Shown: positions 8,072-16,637, numbered from the stretch's first letter. The stretch: DNA of 64,000 bases from Shinella sp. H4-D48 (GCF_022637395.1 NZ_CP093337.1:976001-1040000), one strand, 5' to 3'. Notes: generated by a model not told the origin, from the sequence alone. Program-made: numbers and translations.

Positions 8072-9373
8072 ATGAAACTCCTCCTCGAAGCCGAACTGAT
8101 CTATGGGCGTTTGCTGCCGATCGATGAGCCGCATCTTGTCGAGCGCTACAACAAGGCGCTCGACGGGTTCGGCATGCGGCGCACGGCGCTTTCCCGTTTC
8201 CGCATCGACATGACGGGCTTTTCGCCGGAAATTGCCGACGAGCTTGGCGACCGTGATTATCTCGATCCGAACCGGGTCAACCGCCGTTTCATCATCATGA
8301 CGCCGGACCAGGTGAACCTGCCGGTGGTGCATACGAGCTTTTCCAATACCGCCGCGCTGATGCACGAATTCTTCTCGGCGAATGCGCGGGCGATCAATGC
8401 GATCACCATTCGCGATGCTCTCTATGGCGAGATCGAGGACTCGGTTTCGGTCGTCAACGATATCGACGACCTGCTGTCGATCAACGAGGTGCGCTTCAAG
8501 GTGCTATCGGCCGAAGACATGCTCGGCAAGGCGGCGGAGCTGCGCGGGCTGGTCGATCGGTTGAAGACAGTGCCGAACGCCTGGTCGGACGATGCGATGC
8601 TCAACCGCATGGTGGACCTCGCCAAACAGACCGGCGACATCAGGCAGAACGCGCTGGTGCCCGACCAGCTGGTGTTCCGTCATGATGCTTACTGGGCGAA
8701 CCATTTCGGCGGCGTCTATGTCTTTCTCGACGACAAGACGACGACTGTCGTCTGCGATCCGACCGTGCCGGGCTTCCGCCGTTCGCGCCCGTGGCAGGTC
8801 AGCTACATCGCGCTCGACGACCATAAGCGCATCTTCGATTTCCTTGCCTCCACGGGGCGACTGGAACTGCCGCGCGCCTCGTGGGTGGAGCCGTCGGGGC
8901 TCTTCCAGCACCGGGCAGACATGACGATCGTGAACCTCGTCAACCAGGCCGATCCGACAACCGATCTGGAAAAGATGGACCGGATCTGGCTGCAGACCTG
9001 GATGCACCGCAATGCGGATCGCGTGGCGCGCGACGGGACCTATCCCTTCCTGCAAGAGGCGATCCGCACGGTGGCGGCGACGGGCGAGATCAAGATTGCC
9101 GACATCGCGCCGGAGCGGCGGTTCATGCTGGTGCGCGCGGCCCCGGCGCATCCCGATCAGTGGCTGGTCAACCGTCTGATTTCGCAGATGGTTCCCTACG
9201 ACTTCGTATCCCGCTTCGTGTTCGACAAGCAGGGTTTCTACACGGCCTACGATCAATACAGCGAAAAGTTCCGCGCCTATGTTGTTGCGACGTTGACGCG
9301 GACCTATCTGCAAGACAAGGCTGCCTTCCGCAGGAAACTTTACGGCATCAGAGAGGATGACCCTTATGCTTGA
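8072..9373 (+). CDS. Conserved protein of AAA+/DUF2333 cluster (DUF6638-like)
   Basis: Soluble protein of 433 residues without signal peptide or membrane helix. It resembles what I recall as the DUF6638 family, but I cannot confirm this. Notable stretches are NLPVVHTSFSNTAALMHEFF (about 95-115), HDAYWANHFGGVYVFLDDKT (about 205-225) and FVSRFVFDKQGFYTAYDQY near the C-terminus. Several His/Asp pairs (HEFF, HDAYW) could bind metal, but no known motif is complete. The start at 8072 follows the toxin stop by 18 bases with little ribosome site. The end overlaps the next gene by 17 bases, so it is coupled to the DUF2333 gene. Function unknown. Confidence 0.78.
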   Translation: MKLLLEAELIYGRLLPIDEPHLVERYNKALDGFGMRRTALSRFRIDMTGFSPEIADELGDRDYLDPNRVNRRFIIMTPDQVNLPVVHTSFSNTAALMHEFFSANARAINAITIRDALYGEIEDSVSVVNDIDDLLSINEVRFKVLSAEDMLGKAAELRGLVDRLKTVPNAWSDDAMLNRMVDLAKQTGDIRQNALVPDQLVFRHDAYWANHFGGVYVFLDDKTTTVVCDPTVPGFRRSRPWQVSYIALDDHKRIFDFLASTGRLELPRASWVEPSGLFQHRADMTIVNLVNQADPTTDLEKMDRIWLQTWMHRNADRVARDGTYPFLQEAIRTVAATGEIKIADIAPERRFMLVRAAPAHPDQWLVNRLISQMVPYDFVSRFVFDKQGFYTAYDQYSEKFRAYVVATLTRTYLQDKAAFRRKLYGIREDDPYA

Positions 9374-10514
9374 TCCGGTCGTCGCGTTCTTCCAGCGCAT
9401 CTTTTCGGCCATCGGCCGGGGCATCGGCACCGCGGTCGCCTGGCTGCTCTGGCCCTTCGTCACGGCGACGAACTGGTGCCGCGAGCGCAGCTGGATCATC
9501 AAGGGACCGATCGGCATCGGCGTGCTTTTGCTCGTCGGCTTCTATGCCTATTTCATCTGGCAGACGCAGGTCTGGAGCGGATTCAATCCTGACTACATCA
9601 ACAACTACAACCTCGCGCAGCGCAAACAGGATGCGGGAGCGTCTTCAACCACGACGACCACCACGCCGGCCGCCGGTGAAATCGCAGAGCCGGCGCCGAA
9701 GACCTGCGTGCGCTCGGCCATCGTTGACGTGACGGCCGATCTCATCGACTACAACGTCAACCAGAACGCCTGGATTTCGTCCATGCTGCTCTACAAGCTC
9801 GGCCTGTTCGGGCTCGACTGGGACAGGACGCCGTGGTTTGACAACAAGGCGGCGTTCCAGCGCGGCGTCAACCAGACCGTCCGCCGCACGGCCGTCGAGC
9901 TCGTGGATGCGCTCGGCCGCGTTCGCGGCACGTCCGGTATCAACGCCGATCTCCAGCGCGCTCGCGGCAATATGCAGTTCGACGAGGAAACCTGGTATTT
10001 TGGCTCCGATTCACTGCTGCCCAAGACCCCGACGCCGAACTACTACCGCACCGCGATGGCGGACCTGCGCAAGTTCAACGCGTCGCTCGAGGCGTGCGAC
10101 GCGATCTTCGATGGCCGCTCCGACAACCTGATCGAGTTCCTCGACCGCATTTCGAATGACATAGGCTCCACCTCGGCCATCATTCGCGAGCGCTCCGAAT
10201 TCCACAATGGCGGCTGGTTCGACACGCGAGCGGATGATCGATTCTGGTTCGCCTATGGCCAGCTCTACGGCTATTACGGTATTCTTTCCGCCGCCGGCGC
10301 GGATTTCGACGCAGTGATCAAGGCGCGCGGCATCGAGCCGCTTTGGACGGAAAGCATCAAGCAGCTGCGCTCGGCCCTCAACATCCAGCCGGCGATCATC
10401 TCCAACGGTCGCGAGGACGGCTGGATCATGCCGACGCACCTGGCCACCATCGGCTTCTATATCCTGCGCGTACGCTCCAACCTCGTGGAAATGCGCGACG
10501 TTCTGGCACGCTGA
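9357..10514 (+). CDS. DUF2333 family membrane-anchored protein
   Basis: Protein of 385 residues with one strong transmembrane helix at about 50-70 (GPIGIGVLLLVGFYAYFIW) after an amphipathic N-terminus. A Thr/Ala-rich linker follows, then a large domain on the far side of the membrane. The TADLIDYNVNQNAWISSMLLYKLGLFGLDWDRTPWFDN block is characteristic of DUF2333 (stated here in part only from memory). The start is ATG 9357 or 9366, both inside the end of the preceding gene. It is the last gene of the cluster, followed by a strong terminator, and is the obvious candidate to hold the cluster's proteins at the inner membrane. The family's function is unknown. Confidence 0.82.
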   Translation: MTLMLDPVVAFFQRIFSAIGRGIGTAVAWLLWPFVTATNWCRERSWIIKGPIGIGVLLLVGFYAYFIWQTQVWSGFNPDYINNYNLAQRKQDAGASSTTTTTTPAAGEIAEPAPKTCVRSAIVDVTADLIDYNVNQNAWISSMLLYKLGLFGLDWDRTPWFDNKAAFQRGVNQTVRRTAVELVDALGRVRGTSGINADLQRARGNMQFDEETWYFGSDSLLPKTPTPNYYRTAMADLRKFNASLEACDAIFDGRSDNLIEFLDRISNDIGSTSAIIRERSEFHNGGWFDTRADDRFWFAYGQLYGYYGILSAAGADFDAVIKARGIEPLWTESIKQLRSALNIQPAIISNGREDGWIMPTHLATIGFYILRVRSNLVEMRDVLAR

Positions 10515-10532
10515 TCACCCGATCCATTCTGG

Positions 10533-10566
10533 ACGGCACGCATCGTCAGATGCGTGCCGTTTTTAG
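10533..10566 (+). terminator. Rho-independent terminator of the AAA+ cluster
   Basis: A perfect 12-bp stem (10533-10544 with 10549-10560) has a GTCA loop and is followed by TTTTAGTT. It closes the transcript that contains the five cluster genes and the toxin-antitoxin pair. Confidence 0.9.
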
Positions 10567-10734
10567 TTCGGGCGCAATTTAGGGGCTGCATGTCGTTTCT
10601 GGCGTACCGGGCGGCAAATTCCGGCGTGGCATCGCACACAGCTTCACGATGAAATGACGCGCCAAGACAAGAAAGTGCCGCTACGGGAGAGGAGCCCGTG
10701 GTAGCCAAAAACGCTGAAGAGGGAGCGACACCGT

Positions 10735-12414
10735 ATGGCCGATGTGAAGTCCGATATTGAAATTGCCCGCGCCGCGAAAAAGAAACCCATCGTCGAAATC
10801 GGGGCGAAGCTCGGCATCCCGTCCGAACACCTGATCCCCTACGGTCACGACAAGGCGAAGATCGACGCCGCGTTCATCGCTGCGCAGCAAGACCGCAAGA
10901 ACGGCAGACTGATCCTCGTCACCGCCATCAACCCCACGCCGGCCGGCGAGGGCAAGACGACGACCACGGTCGGCCTCGGCGATGGCCTCAACCGCATCGG
11001 CAGACAGGCGATAACCTGCATCCGCGAGGCATCGCTCGGTCCGTGTTTCGGCGTGAAAGGCGGGGCGGCTGGCGGCGGTTATGCGCAGGTCGTGCCGATG
11101 GAGGACATGAACCTCCATTTCACCGGCGATTTCCACGCCATCACTTCGGCGCACAATCTTTTGTCCGCGCTCATCGACAACCACATCTATTGGGGCAACG
11201 AGCAGAACATCGATGTGCGCCGCATCGCCTGGCGCCGTGTGATGGACATGAACGATCGCGCGCTACGCCACATCGTTGGGTCGCTCGGCGGCGTCGCCAA
11301 CGGCTATCCGCGAGAGACGGGTTTCGACATCACCGTCGCTTCGGAGGTCATGGCGATCCTGTGTCTTTCGGTCGATCTCAAGGATCTCGAAAAGCGCCTT
11401 GGCAATATCATCATCGGTTACCGGCGCGACAAGTCACCGGTTTTCGCACGCGATATCAAGGCGGACGGCGCGATGACGGTGCTCTTGAAGGACGCCATGC
11501 AGCCGAACCTCGTACAGACGCTGGAAAACAATCCCGCCTTCGTGCACGGCGGTCCCTTTGCCAATATCGCGCATGGCTGCAACTCCGTCATTGCCACGAC
11601 GACGGCGCTGAAGCTTGCCGACTATGTCGTGACGGAAGCCGGCTTCGGCGCCGATCTCGGCGCGGAGAAATTCTTCGATATCAAGTGCCGCAAGGCCGGG
11701 CTGAAGCCTGATGTGGCCGTCATCGTTGCCACGGTGCGGGCCATGAAGATGAATGGTGGGGTGAAGAAGGACGATCTCGGTCACGAGAACATCGAGGCGG
11801 TGAACAAGGGCTGCGCCAATCTCGGCCGGCACGTGCAGAACGTCAAGAAATTCGGCGTTCCGGTCGTGGTGGCGATCAACCACTTCACGTCCGACACGGC
11901 CGCGGAAATCCAGGCGGTGAAGGACTATGTGGCGACACTGGGCGCGGAAGCCGTGCTGTGCAAGCATTGGGCGGAAGGCTCGGCGGGCATCGAGGAACTG
12001 GCGCACAAGGTGGTGGAACTGGCCGAGTCCGGCCACGCGCAGTTTTCTCCGCTCTACCCCGACGACATGCCGCTCTTCGAGAAGATCGACACCATCGCCC
12101 GGGAGATCTATCACGCCTCGGAGATCACCGCGGACAAGAGCGTGCGCGACCAGTTGCATGCCTGGGAGGCTCAGGGCTACGGGCACCTGCCGGTCTGCAT
12201 GGCCAAGACGCAATATTCGTTCTCGACCGATCCGAACCTGCGTGGCGCGCCCTCCGGGCATGTCGTGCCGGTGCGCGAGGTACGGCTTTCTGCCGGCGCC
12301 GGTTTCGTCGTGGTCATCACAGGCGAGATCATGACCATGCCCGGCCTGCCGAGGTCGCCGTCGTCGGAACGGATCCGACTGAACGACCAGGGGCATATCG
12401 AAGGCCTGTTCTGA
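10735..12414 (+). CDS. fhs: Formate--tetrahydrofolate ligase
   Basis: Joins formate to tetrahydrofolate with ATP to give 10-formyl-THF for one-carbon metabolism. It has 559 residues, the normal length. The P-loop-like [16 protein letters not shown] motif at about 67-82 and the [19 protein letters not shown] block are diagnostic of this family, as are [16 protein letters not shown] and the C-terminal [21 protein letters not shown] precedes the ATG. The gene stands alone between a terminator upstream and a bidirectional hairpin downstream. The 220-bp upstream region holds the previous terminator and probably this gene's promoter. Confidence 0.97.
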   Translation: MADVKSDIEIARAAKKKPIVEIGAKLGIPSEHLIPYGHDKAKIDAAFIAAQQDRKNGRLILVTAINPTPAGEGKTTTTVGLGDGLNRIGRQAITCIREASLGPCFGVKGGAAGGGYAQVVPMEDMNLHFTGDFHAITSAHNLLSALIDNHIYWGNEQNIDVRRIAWRRVMDMNDRALRHIVGSLGGVANGYPRETGFDITVASEVMAILCLSVDLKDLEKRLGNIIIGYRRDKSPVFARDIKADGAMTVLLKDAMQPNLVQTLENNPAFVHGGPFANIAHGCNSVIATTTALKLADYVVTEAGFGADLGAEKFFDIKCRKAGLKPDVAVIVATVRAMKMNGGVKKDDLGHENIEAVNKGCANLGRHVQNVKKFGVPVVVAINHFTSDTAAEIQAVKDYVATLGAEAVLCKHWAEGSAGIEELAHKVVELAESGHAQFSPLYPDDMPLFEKIDTIAREIYHASEITADKSVRDQLHAWEAQGYGHLPVCMAKTQYSFSTDPNLRGAPSGHVVPVREVRLSAGAGFVVVITGEIMTMPGLPRSPSSERIRLNDQGHIEGLF

Positions 12415-12419
12415 GATTT

Positions 12420-12441
12420 GGGGGCGCCGCAGGGCGCCCCC
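12420..12441. terminator. Hairpin between convergent fhs and DUF1993 genes
   Basis: A 9-bp all-GC stem, GGGGGCGCC (12420-12428) with GGCGCCCCC (12433-12441), has a GCAG loop and lies 6 bases after the fhs stop codon. There is no long T-run on either side, so termination may be only partial or factor-assisted. It is symmetric and could serve both converging genes. Confidence 0.65.
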
Positions 12442-12452
12442 AACGTTTCCGG

Positions 12453-12959
12453 CTATGCGCGGCCGAGATAATCCAGCTTGCCGACCGGCACGCCATTGTG
12501 CCGCAGGATCGCGTAGGCGGTCGTGAGGTGGAAGTAGAAGTTCGGCAGCGCGAAGGTGAGGAGATATTCCTTGCCGGTCGAAGTGTGTTCGCCGCCGCGC
12601 GATTTTACCGTGACCATGCGCTCCGTCGCGCCGTCGAAAGCGTCCTGCGGCACGGAAGCGAGATAATCGGTGGTCCTGGCAATGCGGGCGCGCAGGTCGG
12701 CGAGCGTCTTTTCGTCATCCGCGAAGCTCGGCGCTTCCGTGCCGGTGAGGCGCGCGGCAGCGAACTTCGCCGTGTCGCTCATCCGCTGGACCTGGCCGGC
12801 CAGCGACAGCATGTCGGGTGCCAGCCGCGCCTCGACCAGCACTTCCGGCTTGATCTTGCGCTCTTCTGCAAACGCCTCCGCTTTGTCGAGCAATTTAGAA
12901 AGCACGGCAAAGCCGCGCTGGAAGGTGGGCACGGAGATTTCGTAGGGCGTGATCGTCAT
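12453..12959 (-). CDS. DUF1993 domain-containing protein
   Basis: Cytoplasmic helical protein of 168 residues, usual length for DUF1993, a family with a DinB-like four-helix layout. Blocks seen are the N-terminal YEISVPTFQRGFAVLS, EARLAPDMLSLAGQVQ, and the C-terminal FALPNFYFHLTTAYAILRHN followed by GVPVGKLDYLG. The ATG at 12959 follows AAAGG by a normal spacing; a longer frame reaching 13034 lacks conserved residues. Function is unknown; DinB-like folds suggest a metal- or thiol-dependent transferase, which is only inference. Confidence 0.88.
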   Translation of the reverse strand: MTITPYEISVPTFQRGFAVLSKLLDKAEAFAEERKIKPEVLVEARLAPDMLSLAGQVQRMSDTAKFAAARLTGTEAPSFADDEKTLADLRARIARTTDYLASVPQDAFDGATERMVTVKSRGGEHTSTGKEYLLTFALPNFYFHLTTAYAILRHNGVPVGKLDYLGRA

Positions 12960-13048
12960 ATGGGGACCTTTGAGGATAGAGCGGGTCCGGGACAGATAGG
13001 TGGCCCGAAGGGTCTTTTCAGGAGGCCCGTGCAATTAATCTGCGCGCC

Positions 13049-13855
13049 TTACCAGCAATAGCGATAGCCGCCGCGCCGTTCCTTCACATCGAGATGCAGG
13101 TGGTTCTCGTGCGCGGCGTCGCTGCCGGGATCGAGCACCGTCGTGAAATAGAGGCAGGCGGCCTCCGTGATGGCGCGCTGGAACGCACCTTCGAGGGACG
13201 GGTCCTTGTCGGCCGGGCGGATGGTGATGGTCTCGCCGCTTTTCAGCGTGAAGCCGGCGATGTCGATGGCATTGCCGAAAGCGTGTTCGGAAATCCGCCC
13301 GGTCTCGGCATTGTTGCGGTTTCGGCAAACGTAGGCGGATGCCTGCGCGAGCTGGTTTATGGTCTCGCCCGGCATGGCCGTCGAAAGGGCCGGCGCCACC
13401 GAACCTTCCATCCAGCGCGCAAGCTGGAGGGCTGTTTCGCAACGCACCGTGGCAGGGGGCTCGACCTTCACACCATCCTTGAGCGCACTTAGCAGGAGAG
13501 GCTTGTCTATACCGCAGGCCATGCCGTCCTCGATGGCCGGAGCGTCCGTGAAGACGGCGCCGATCTTCTGCAAGGCAACCCGGCACGCCGCCTCATCTGC
13601 CGCGCTCTCCTTAGGCCGCTCCGCGGCTTTCTCTTCCTCGGCATCCTTTTCCTTGTCGGCAGCCTTCTCCTTGTCGTCTGACTTACCGTTGTCCTTTTGT
13701 GTCGTCTTGCCCTGGTCGGAGGCCTTGTCCTTGTCGGGCTCGGCGGCGCCATCCGGCGTGGCCTTTTCCGTTCCTAGCGTGACTTTTTCCTCCGGTCGCG
13801 CAATTGGCCGCGGCCCGTTCTCCGGCAGCTCGGCGGCGCCTGTGAGGGTAAGCAT
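13049..13855 (-). CDS. Extensin-like C-terminal domain protein (probable periplasmic)
   Basis: Protein of at least 268 residues. A low-complexity Lys/Glu/Asp-rich linker (about 30-85) is followed by the extensin-like C-terminal domain, which has a conserved pattern of cysteines (ACRVAL, MACGI, VRCETA, YVCRNR, ACLYF, YRYCW). It also has SEHAFGNAIDIAGF and ENHLHLD, which supply the His/Asp residues expected of an M15-like peptidase fold. Such proteins are thought to act on cell-wall material. The first ATG at 13855 leaves only half a signal peptide; the hydrophobic sequence continues upstream in frame (TISRIALIAAMLTLTGAA) without a usual start codon, so the true start is uncertain. Confidence 0.8.
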   Translation of the reverse strand: MLTLTGAAELPENGPRPIARPEEKVTLGTEKATPDGAAEPDKDKASDQGKTTQKDNGKSDDKEKAADKEKDAEEEKAAERPKESAADEAACRVALQKIGAVFTDAPAIEDGMACGIDKPLLLSALKDGVKVEPPATVRCETALQLARWMEGSVAPALSTAMPGETINQLAQASAYVCRNRNNAETGRISEHAFGNAIDIAGFTLKSGETITIRPADKDPSLEGAFQRAITEAACLYFTTVLDPGSDAAHENHLHLDVKERRGGYRYCW

Positions 13856-13970
13856 GGCAGCAATAAGCGCTATGCGAGAAATGGTAGCGATCGGACCTGT
13901 CTCCCACTGAAGAGCAGGATTGAAACGCCGTGGAACCGATTTGGTTGCCGCGACTCGGCCTGTAAATGCA

Positions 13971-13994
13971 AAAGCCCGCCGTCAGGCGGGCTTT
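13971..13994 (-). terminator. Terminator of the heme receptor gene
   Basis: A perfect 10-bp stem (AAAGCCCGCC with GGCGGGCTTT) has a 4-base loop. On the minus strand it is followed by TGCATTT after the TTT of the stem, and it lies 19 bases after the receptor stop codon. It probably terminates the receptor transcript before the extensin-like gene. Confidence 0.85.
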
Positions 13995-14012
13995 CTCAGG
14001 TTTTGCGAGCGA

Positions 14013-16331
14013 TCAAAACTTCTTCGTAATCGAGACCTTGAAGGTCCGGCCCGGTTCGCTGAAGTAGTCGCGGGCGGCAAGCGACGTGTCTGCCGGCACG
14101 TCGATCGCATTCCAGTAGCGCTTGTTGAAGACGTTGAAGACGCCGGCCTGGACGCGCAGGCCGCTCAGATCGGTGTCGCCGATCTTTTCCGGCTGCCACC
14201 AGACGGTCGCATCAACGATGCCATAACCCGGCGCTTCGAATCCCTTGCCCGTTACTTGGCCGTTGCTGGTTTCGCCACGGCTGACTTTGTTGCGGGCCGA
14301 TGCCATAGTCAGGGAGAGATCACTGCCCCAAGTCTCCGTTGCGTAGCCGAGACCGACAATGGCGCGCAGCGGGGCGACGGAGTTGAGGTAGTCGTCCTTC
14401 TGCGTGTCCTTGCCATGCGACCAGGCCACCGAACCCCATGTGCGCCAGTTTTCATGGAAGCGCCATTCGCCGCCGAGTTCGACACCGTAGATCCGCACCT
14501 TGTTGCGATTTTCGTAGCCCGTAATGCCACCGACCGGATAATCGCCACCTGGGGGGGCGATGACAACCGTGTCGATGAAGTTGCGGTAGTAGTTGTTGAA
14601 GACCGTGGCAGACAGCGTGTAGTCGTCGCTCTCGTACCGCGCACCGGCTTCAAAGCCGTTGCTGGTTTCCGTATCCAGGTTCGGGTTGCCCAAGCGGGCA
14701 TACGAGCCGGGCGCGCCGTAGTTCTGATAGAGTTCGGTCACGCTCGGCGCGCGGAAGCCGCGGGCGTACTGGGTGAAGAGTTCCAGTTCCTCGGTTGCCT
14801 GCCATGCCAGACGCAACTTGGGCGAGATGCCGAAGTCATCGGCTTTCTTCATGTAAGCCGGGTCATAGTTCGGGCTGCTTTCGAAGGTCGCCGTCCGCTG
14901 AGGCGAATGTCTGTACCAGTCCAGGCGCACGCCTGGCGTCACTGTCAGGCGGTTATCGAAGAACTTAATGTCGTCTTCGAGAAACAGGCCTGCCACGGTG
15001 CTGTCCACATCGGGCATGTCGGATGCGTTGGTGTGCAGCATGCGGCACGACTGCGGGCCCATGGGAATACCCATGAAGACGAGTTGGGGAATCGTAGACC
15101 AATCGACGTCCGGGCAATTATCGACGCCGGCAGAATATTGTTGTGTCTTCTGCCAGTAGATTTCACCGCCGAACCGGAAAGTGTTGCTTATGCCTCCGAT
15201 CAGCACATCCTTTTCAGCATTTCCATTGATGCCGTAGGAGGACTGATCAATCATATTGTCGCGCTTGTAGATCCCGTAAGGAGGGCCATAAAGCAATGCA
15301 GCTGCGCCAGGAATAAAAGCACGGCCGTCTATGTTACGAATTGCGTCCGTCGTGTTATTGAGCTGCTCTTTCTGCCAGTAGATGTTGATATTGGCTTTGT
15401 CGACAATATCAGAGTCATCCGTGGATTCGAAATCGTAGGATGCGGAAATGCGCTTGCGGTCGACTTCCTCTCCGCTTTTGAACGTGCCCTCCTGGTAGCT
15501 GCCTGTTGTGCCTCGCAGGTTGTCGATGTCCTGGTCGCGATTGTAAAGATCCGCTGTCAGGCCGAGACGGTGACCGCCTTCGAGATATTGATGGAATTTG
15601 ACAAGGAGGTTTCTCTGTACAAAATCGGACGGATTGGCTTCCGTGCGGGTGTTGCCGTAACCACCGATTTCACCGCGGTTCTTCGTTTCGTGGCCTTTCT
15701 TGTAGCCACCCTGCACGAGAACCCACGTATCGTCGTAACGTGCAGCAACCGCGCCGTTACCACCCGTGCTGCGGTCGCTGCTGTCATATCCGCTCTTCAC
15801 GAGGCCGCCGAAAGTCTTGCCGTCTTGGACCAAGTCTTCTGGATTGAGGGTACGGAGTTCGACGACGCCACCAAGCGCACCAGAACCGTACTTGCTCGAA
15901 TCCGCTCCCTTCGTGATGTCGAGCGAAGACAGGCTGTCGAAATCGAAGGCGTTGACGCCGCCCCTAGCGCTGTCGCGCGGGTCGGTCAGCCATGGCAACC
16001 GGATGCCGTCGATCGTTGTTAGAACACGGTTATCCTGAAGGCCGCGCAGGTTGACGCTCTTGCTGGTGCTGTTGAAGTTCACACCGGCGTCGACACGGCG
16101 GGAGAAGTCATTGAAGTCGGTGACCATTCGTTCGTCGAGCGTGGAACGCTCAGTCGTCTTCGTCAGGGGGGACGGTGCGACGCGCGCCTGCTTCTTTCCT
16201 TGCACCGTGATGGTTTCGAGCTGCGTCGCGGTGGTCGTCGCCTGTTGAGCGAGGGCGACCGTGGGCATGCAGAAGATGAGGGCGGCCGATCCACTCAACA
16301 GACGTATACGCGGCGATTTGGACCAGCGCAT
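14013..16331 (-). CDS. shmR: TonB-dependent heme/hemoglobin receptor, ShmR-like
   Basis: Outer-membrane receptor of 772 residues that would import heme with TonB energy. Residues 1-28 are a signal peptide (VALA-QQ); a TonB box-like ETITVQG lies near 40. The plug domain includes VNLRGLQDNRVLTTIDGIR and GSGALGGVVELRT. A 22-strand barrel follows and ends in the aromatic terminus SITKKF. The FRAP (near 525) and NPNL (near 548) boxes of heme receptors are present, but no histidine lies between them. Its place next to trpE(G) matches shmR in Sinorhizobium meliloti as I recall it. A possible iron-responsive site lies upstream. Confidence 0.88.
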   Translation of the reverse strand: MRWSKSPRIRLLSGSAALIFCMPTVALAQQATTTATQLETITVQGKKQARVAPSPLTKTTERSTLDERMVTDFNDFSRRVDAGVNFNSTSKSVNLRGLQDNRVLTTIDGIRLPWLTDPRDSARGGVNAFDFDSLSSLDITKGADSSKYGSGALGGVVELRTLNPEDLVQDGKTFGGLVKSGYDSSDRSTGGNGAVAARYDDTWVLVQGGYKKGHETKNRGEIGGYGNTRTEANPSDFVQRNLLVKFHQYLEGGHRLGLTADLYNRDQDIDNLRGTTGSYQEGTFKSGEEVDRKRISASYDFESTDDSDIVDKANINIYWQKEQLNNTTDAIRNIDGRAFIPGAAALLYGPPYGIYKRDNMIDQSSYGINGNAEKDVLIGGISNTFRFGGEIYWQKTQQYSAGVDNCPDVDWSTIPQLVFMGIPMGPQSCRMLHTNASDMPDVDSTVAGLFLEDDIKFFDNRLTVTPGVRLDWYRHSPQRTATFESSPNYDPAYMKKADDFGISPKLRLAWQATEELELFTQYARGFRAPSVTELYQNYGAPGSYARLGNPNLDTETSNGFEAGARYESDDYTLSATVFNNYYRNFIDTVVIAPPGGDYPVGGITGYENRNKVRIYGVELGGEWRFHENWRTWGSVAWSHGKDTQKDDYLNSVAPLRAIVGLGYATETWGSDLSLTMASARNKVSRGETSNGQVTGKGFEAPGYGIVDATVWWQPEKIGDTDLSGLRVQAGVFNVFNKRYWNAIDVPADTSLAARDYFSEPGRTFKVSITKKF

Positions 16332-16391
16332 GGAAGCTCCTTGGCGTTTTGCAATTGGGCGGAAATGTGGCTACTAAATGTTTCCTCAATG

Positions 16392-16421
16392 AGTCAAGTT
16401 TGAATATGATTTTTTAATTCA
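16392..16421 (-). promoter_or_regulatory. Heme receptor promoter with possible RirA iron-responsive site
   Basis: On the minus strand TTGACT (16392-16397) is a good -35; the -10 would fall near TTTAGT about 17 bases further on. Just upstream, 16407-16421 has the TGA-N9-TCA form described for the rhizobial iron-responsive operator bound by RirA. The motif has only six fixed bases, so chance occurrence is possible; the position fits iron control of a heme receptor. Confidence 0.4.
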
Positions 16422-16486
16422 TGTTTTTGTTGGCGTTGTGCTTTTGCGACAGGTGAGGAAATGGTTCGGCTGCGAACAAGGTGGTA

Positions 16487-16516
16487 TTGCGTAGTCGCGC
16501 ATCTCGCGCTAACAAT
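16487..16516 (+). promoter_or_regulatory. trpL promoter (leaderless start predicted)
   Basis: TTGCGT at 16487-16492 and TAACAA(T) at 16510-16516 are separated by 17 bases. The expected start of transcription falls on or next to the A of the trpL ATG at 16523, and no Shine-Dalgarno sequence precedes that ATG. This matches the leaderless trpL transcript known in Sinorhizobium meliloti. Confidence 0.7.
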
Positions 16517-16522
16517 CCCGCC

Positions 16523-16567
16523 ATGACCAACATGATCATCATCGCTGGCTGGTGGTGGGCTCGCTGA
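16523..16567 (+). CDS. trpL: trp leader peptide (peTrpL)
   Basis: A 14-residue open frame reads MTNMIIIAGWWWAR and stops at 16567. Three consecutive tryptophan codons make its translation a sensor of Trp-tRNA. The WWWAR end and the 14-residue length are the same as in the Sinorhizobium meliloti leader, whose free peptide has also been reported to act in trans; the N-terminal half differs. It is predicted to be translated without a leader. Ribosome stalling at the Trp codons would free segment 2 to pair with segment 3 and let transcription enter trpE(G). Confidence 0.93.
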   Translation: MTNMIIIAGWWWAR

Positions 16568-16602
16568 GGCGGCCTTGACCAGTCATGCGTGATTGAGACG
16601 AC

Positions 16603-16637
16603 AAGCCGCCCGGAGAATTCGAGGCGGCTTTTTTGTG
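16603..16637 (+). terminator. trp attenuator terminator
   Basis: An 8-bp stem AAGCCGCC (16603-16610) pairs with GGCGGCTT (16623-16630) across a 12-base loop and is followed by TTTTGTGTTT. It lies between trpL and trpE(G) and is the attenuation switch. Confidence 0.93.

Larger units (their letters stand above)
16523..16637 (+). ncRNA. rnTrpL: rnTrpL attenuator RNA
   Basis: The leader transcript ending at the attenuator would be about 110 nt, the size of the trans-acting rnTrpL small RNA of Sinorhizobium meliloti. Segments readable here are CTGGT (16549-16553) with ACCAG (16578-16582), the antiterminator GGCGGC (16568-16573) with GCCGCC (16605-16610), and the terminator stem 16603-16610 with 16623-16630. 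The antiterminator and terminator share 16603-16610, so they exclude each other. Trans activity is inferred by homology. Confidence 0.82.
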
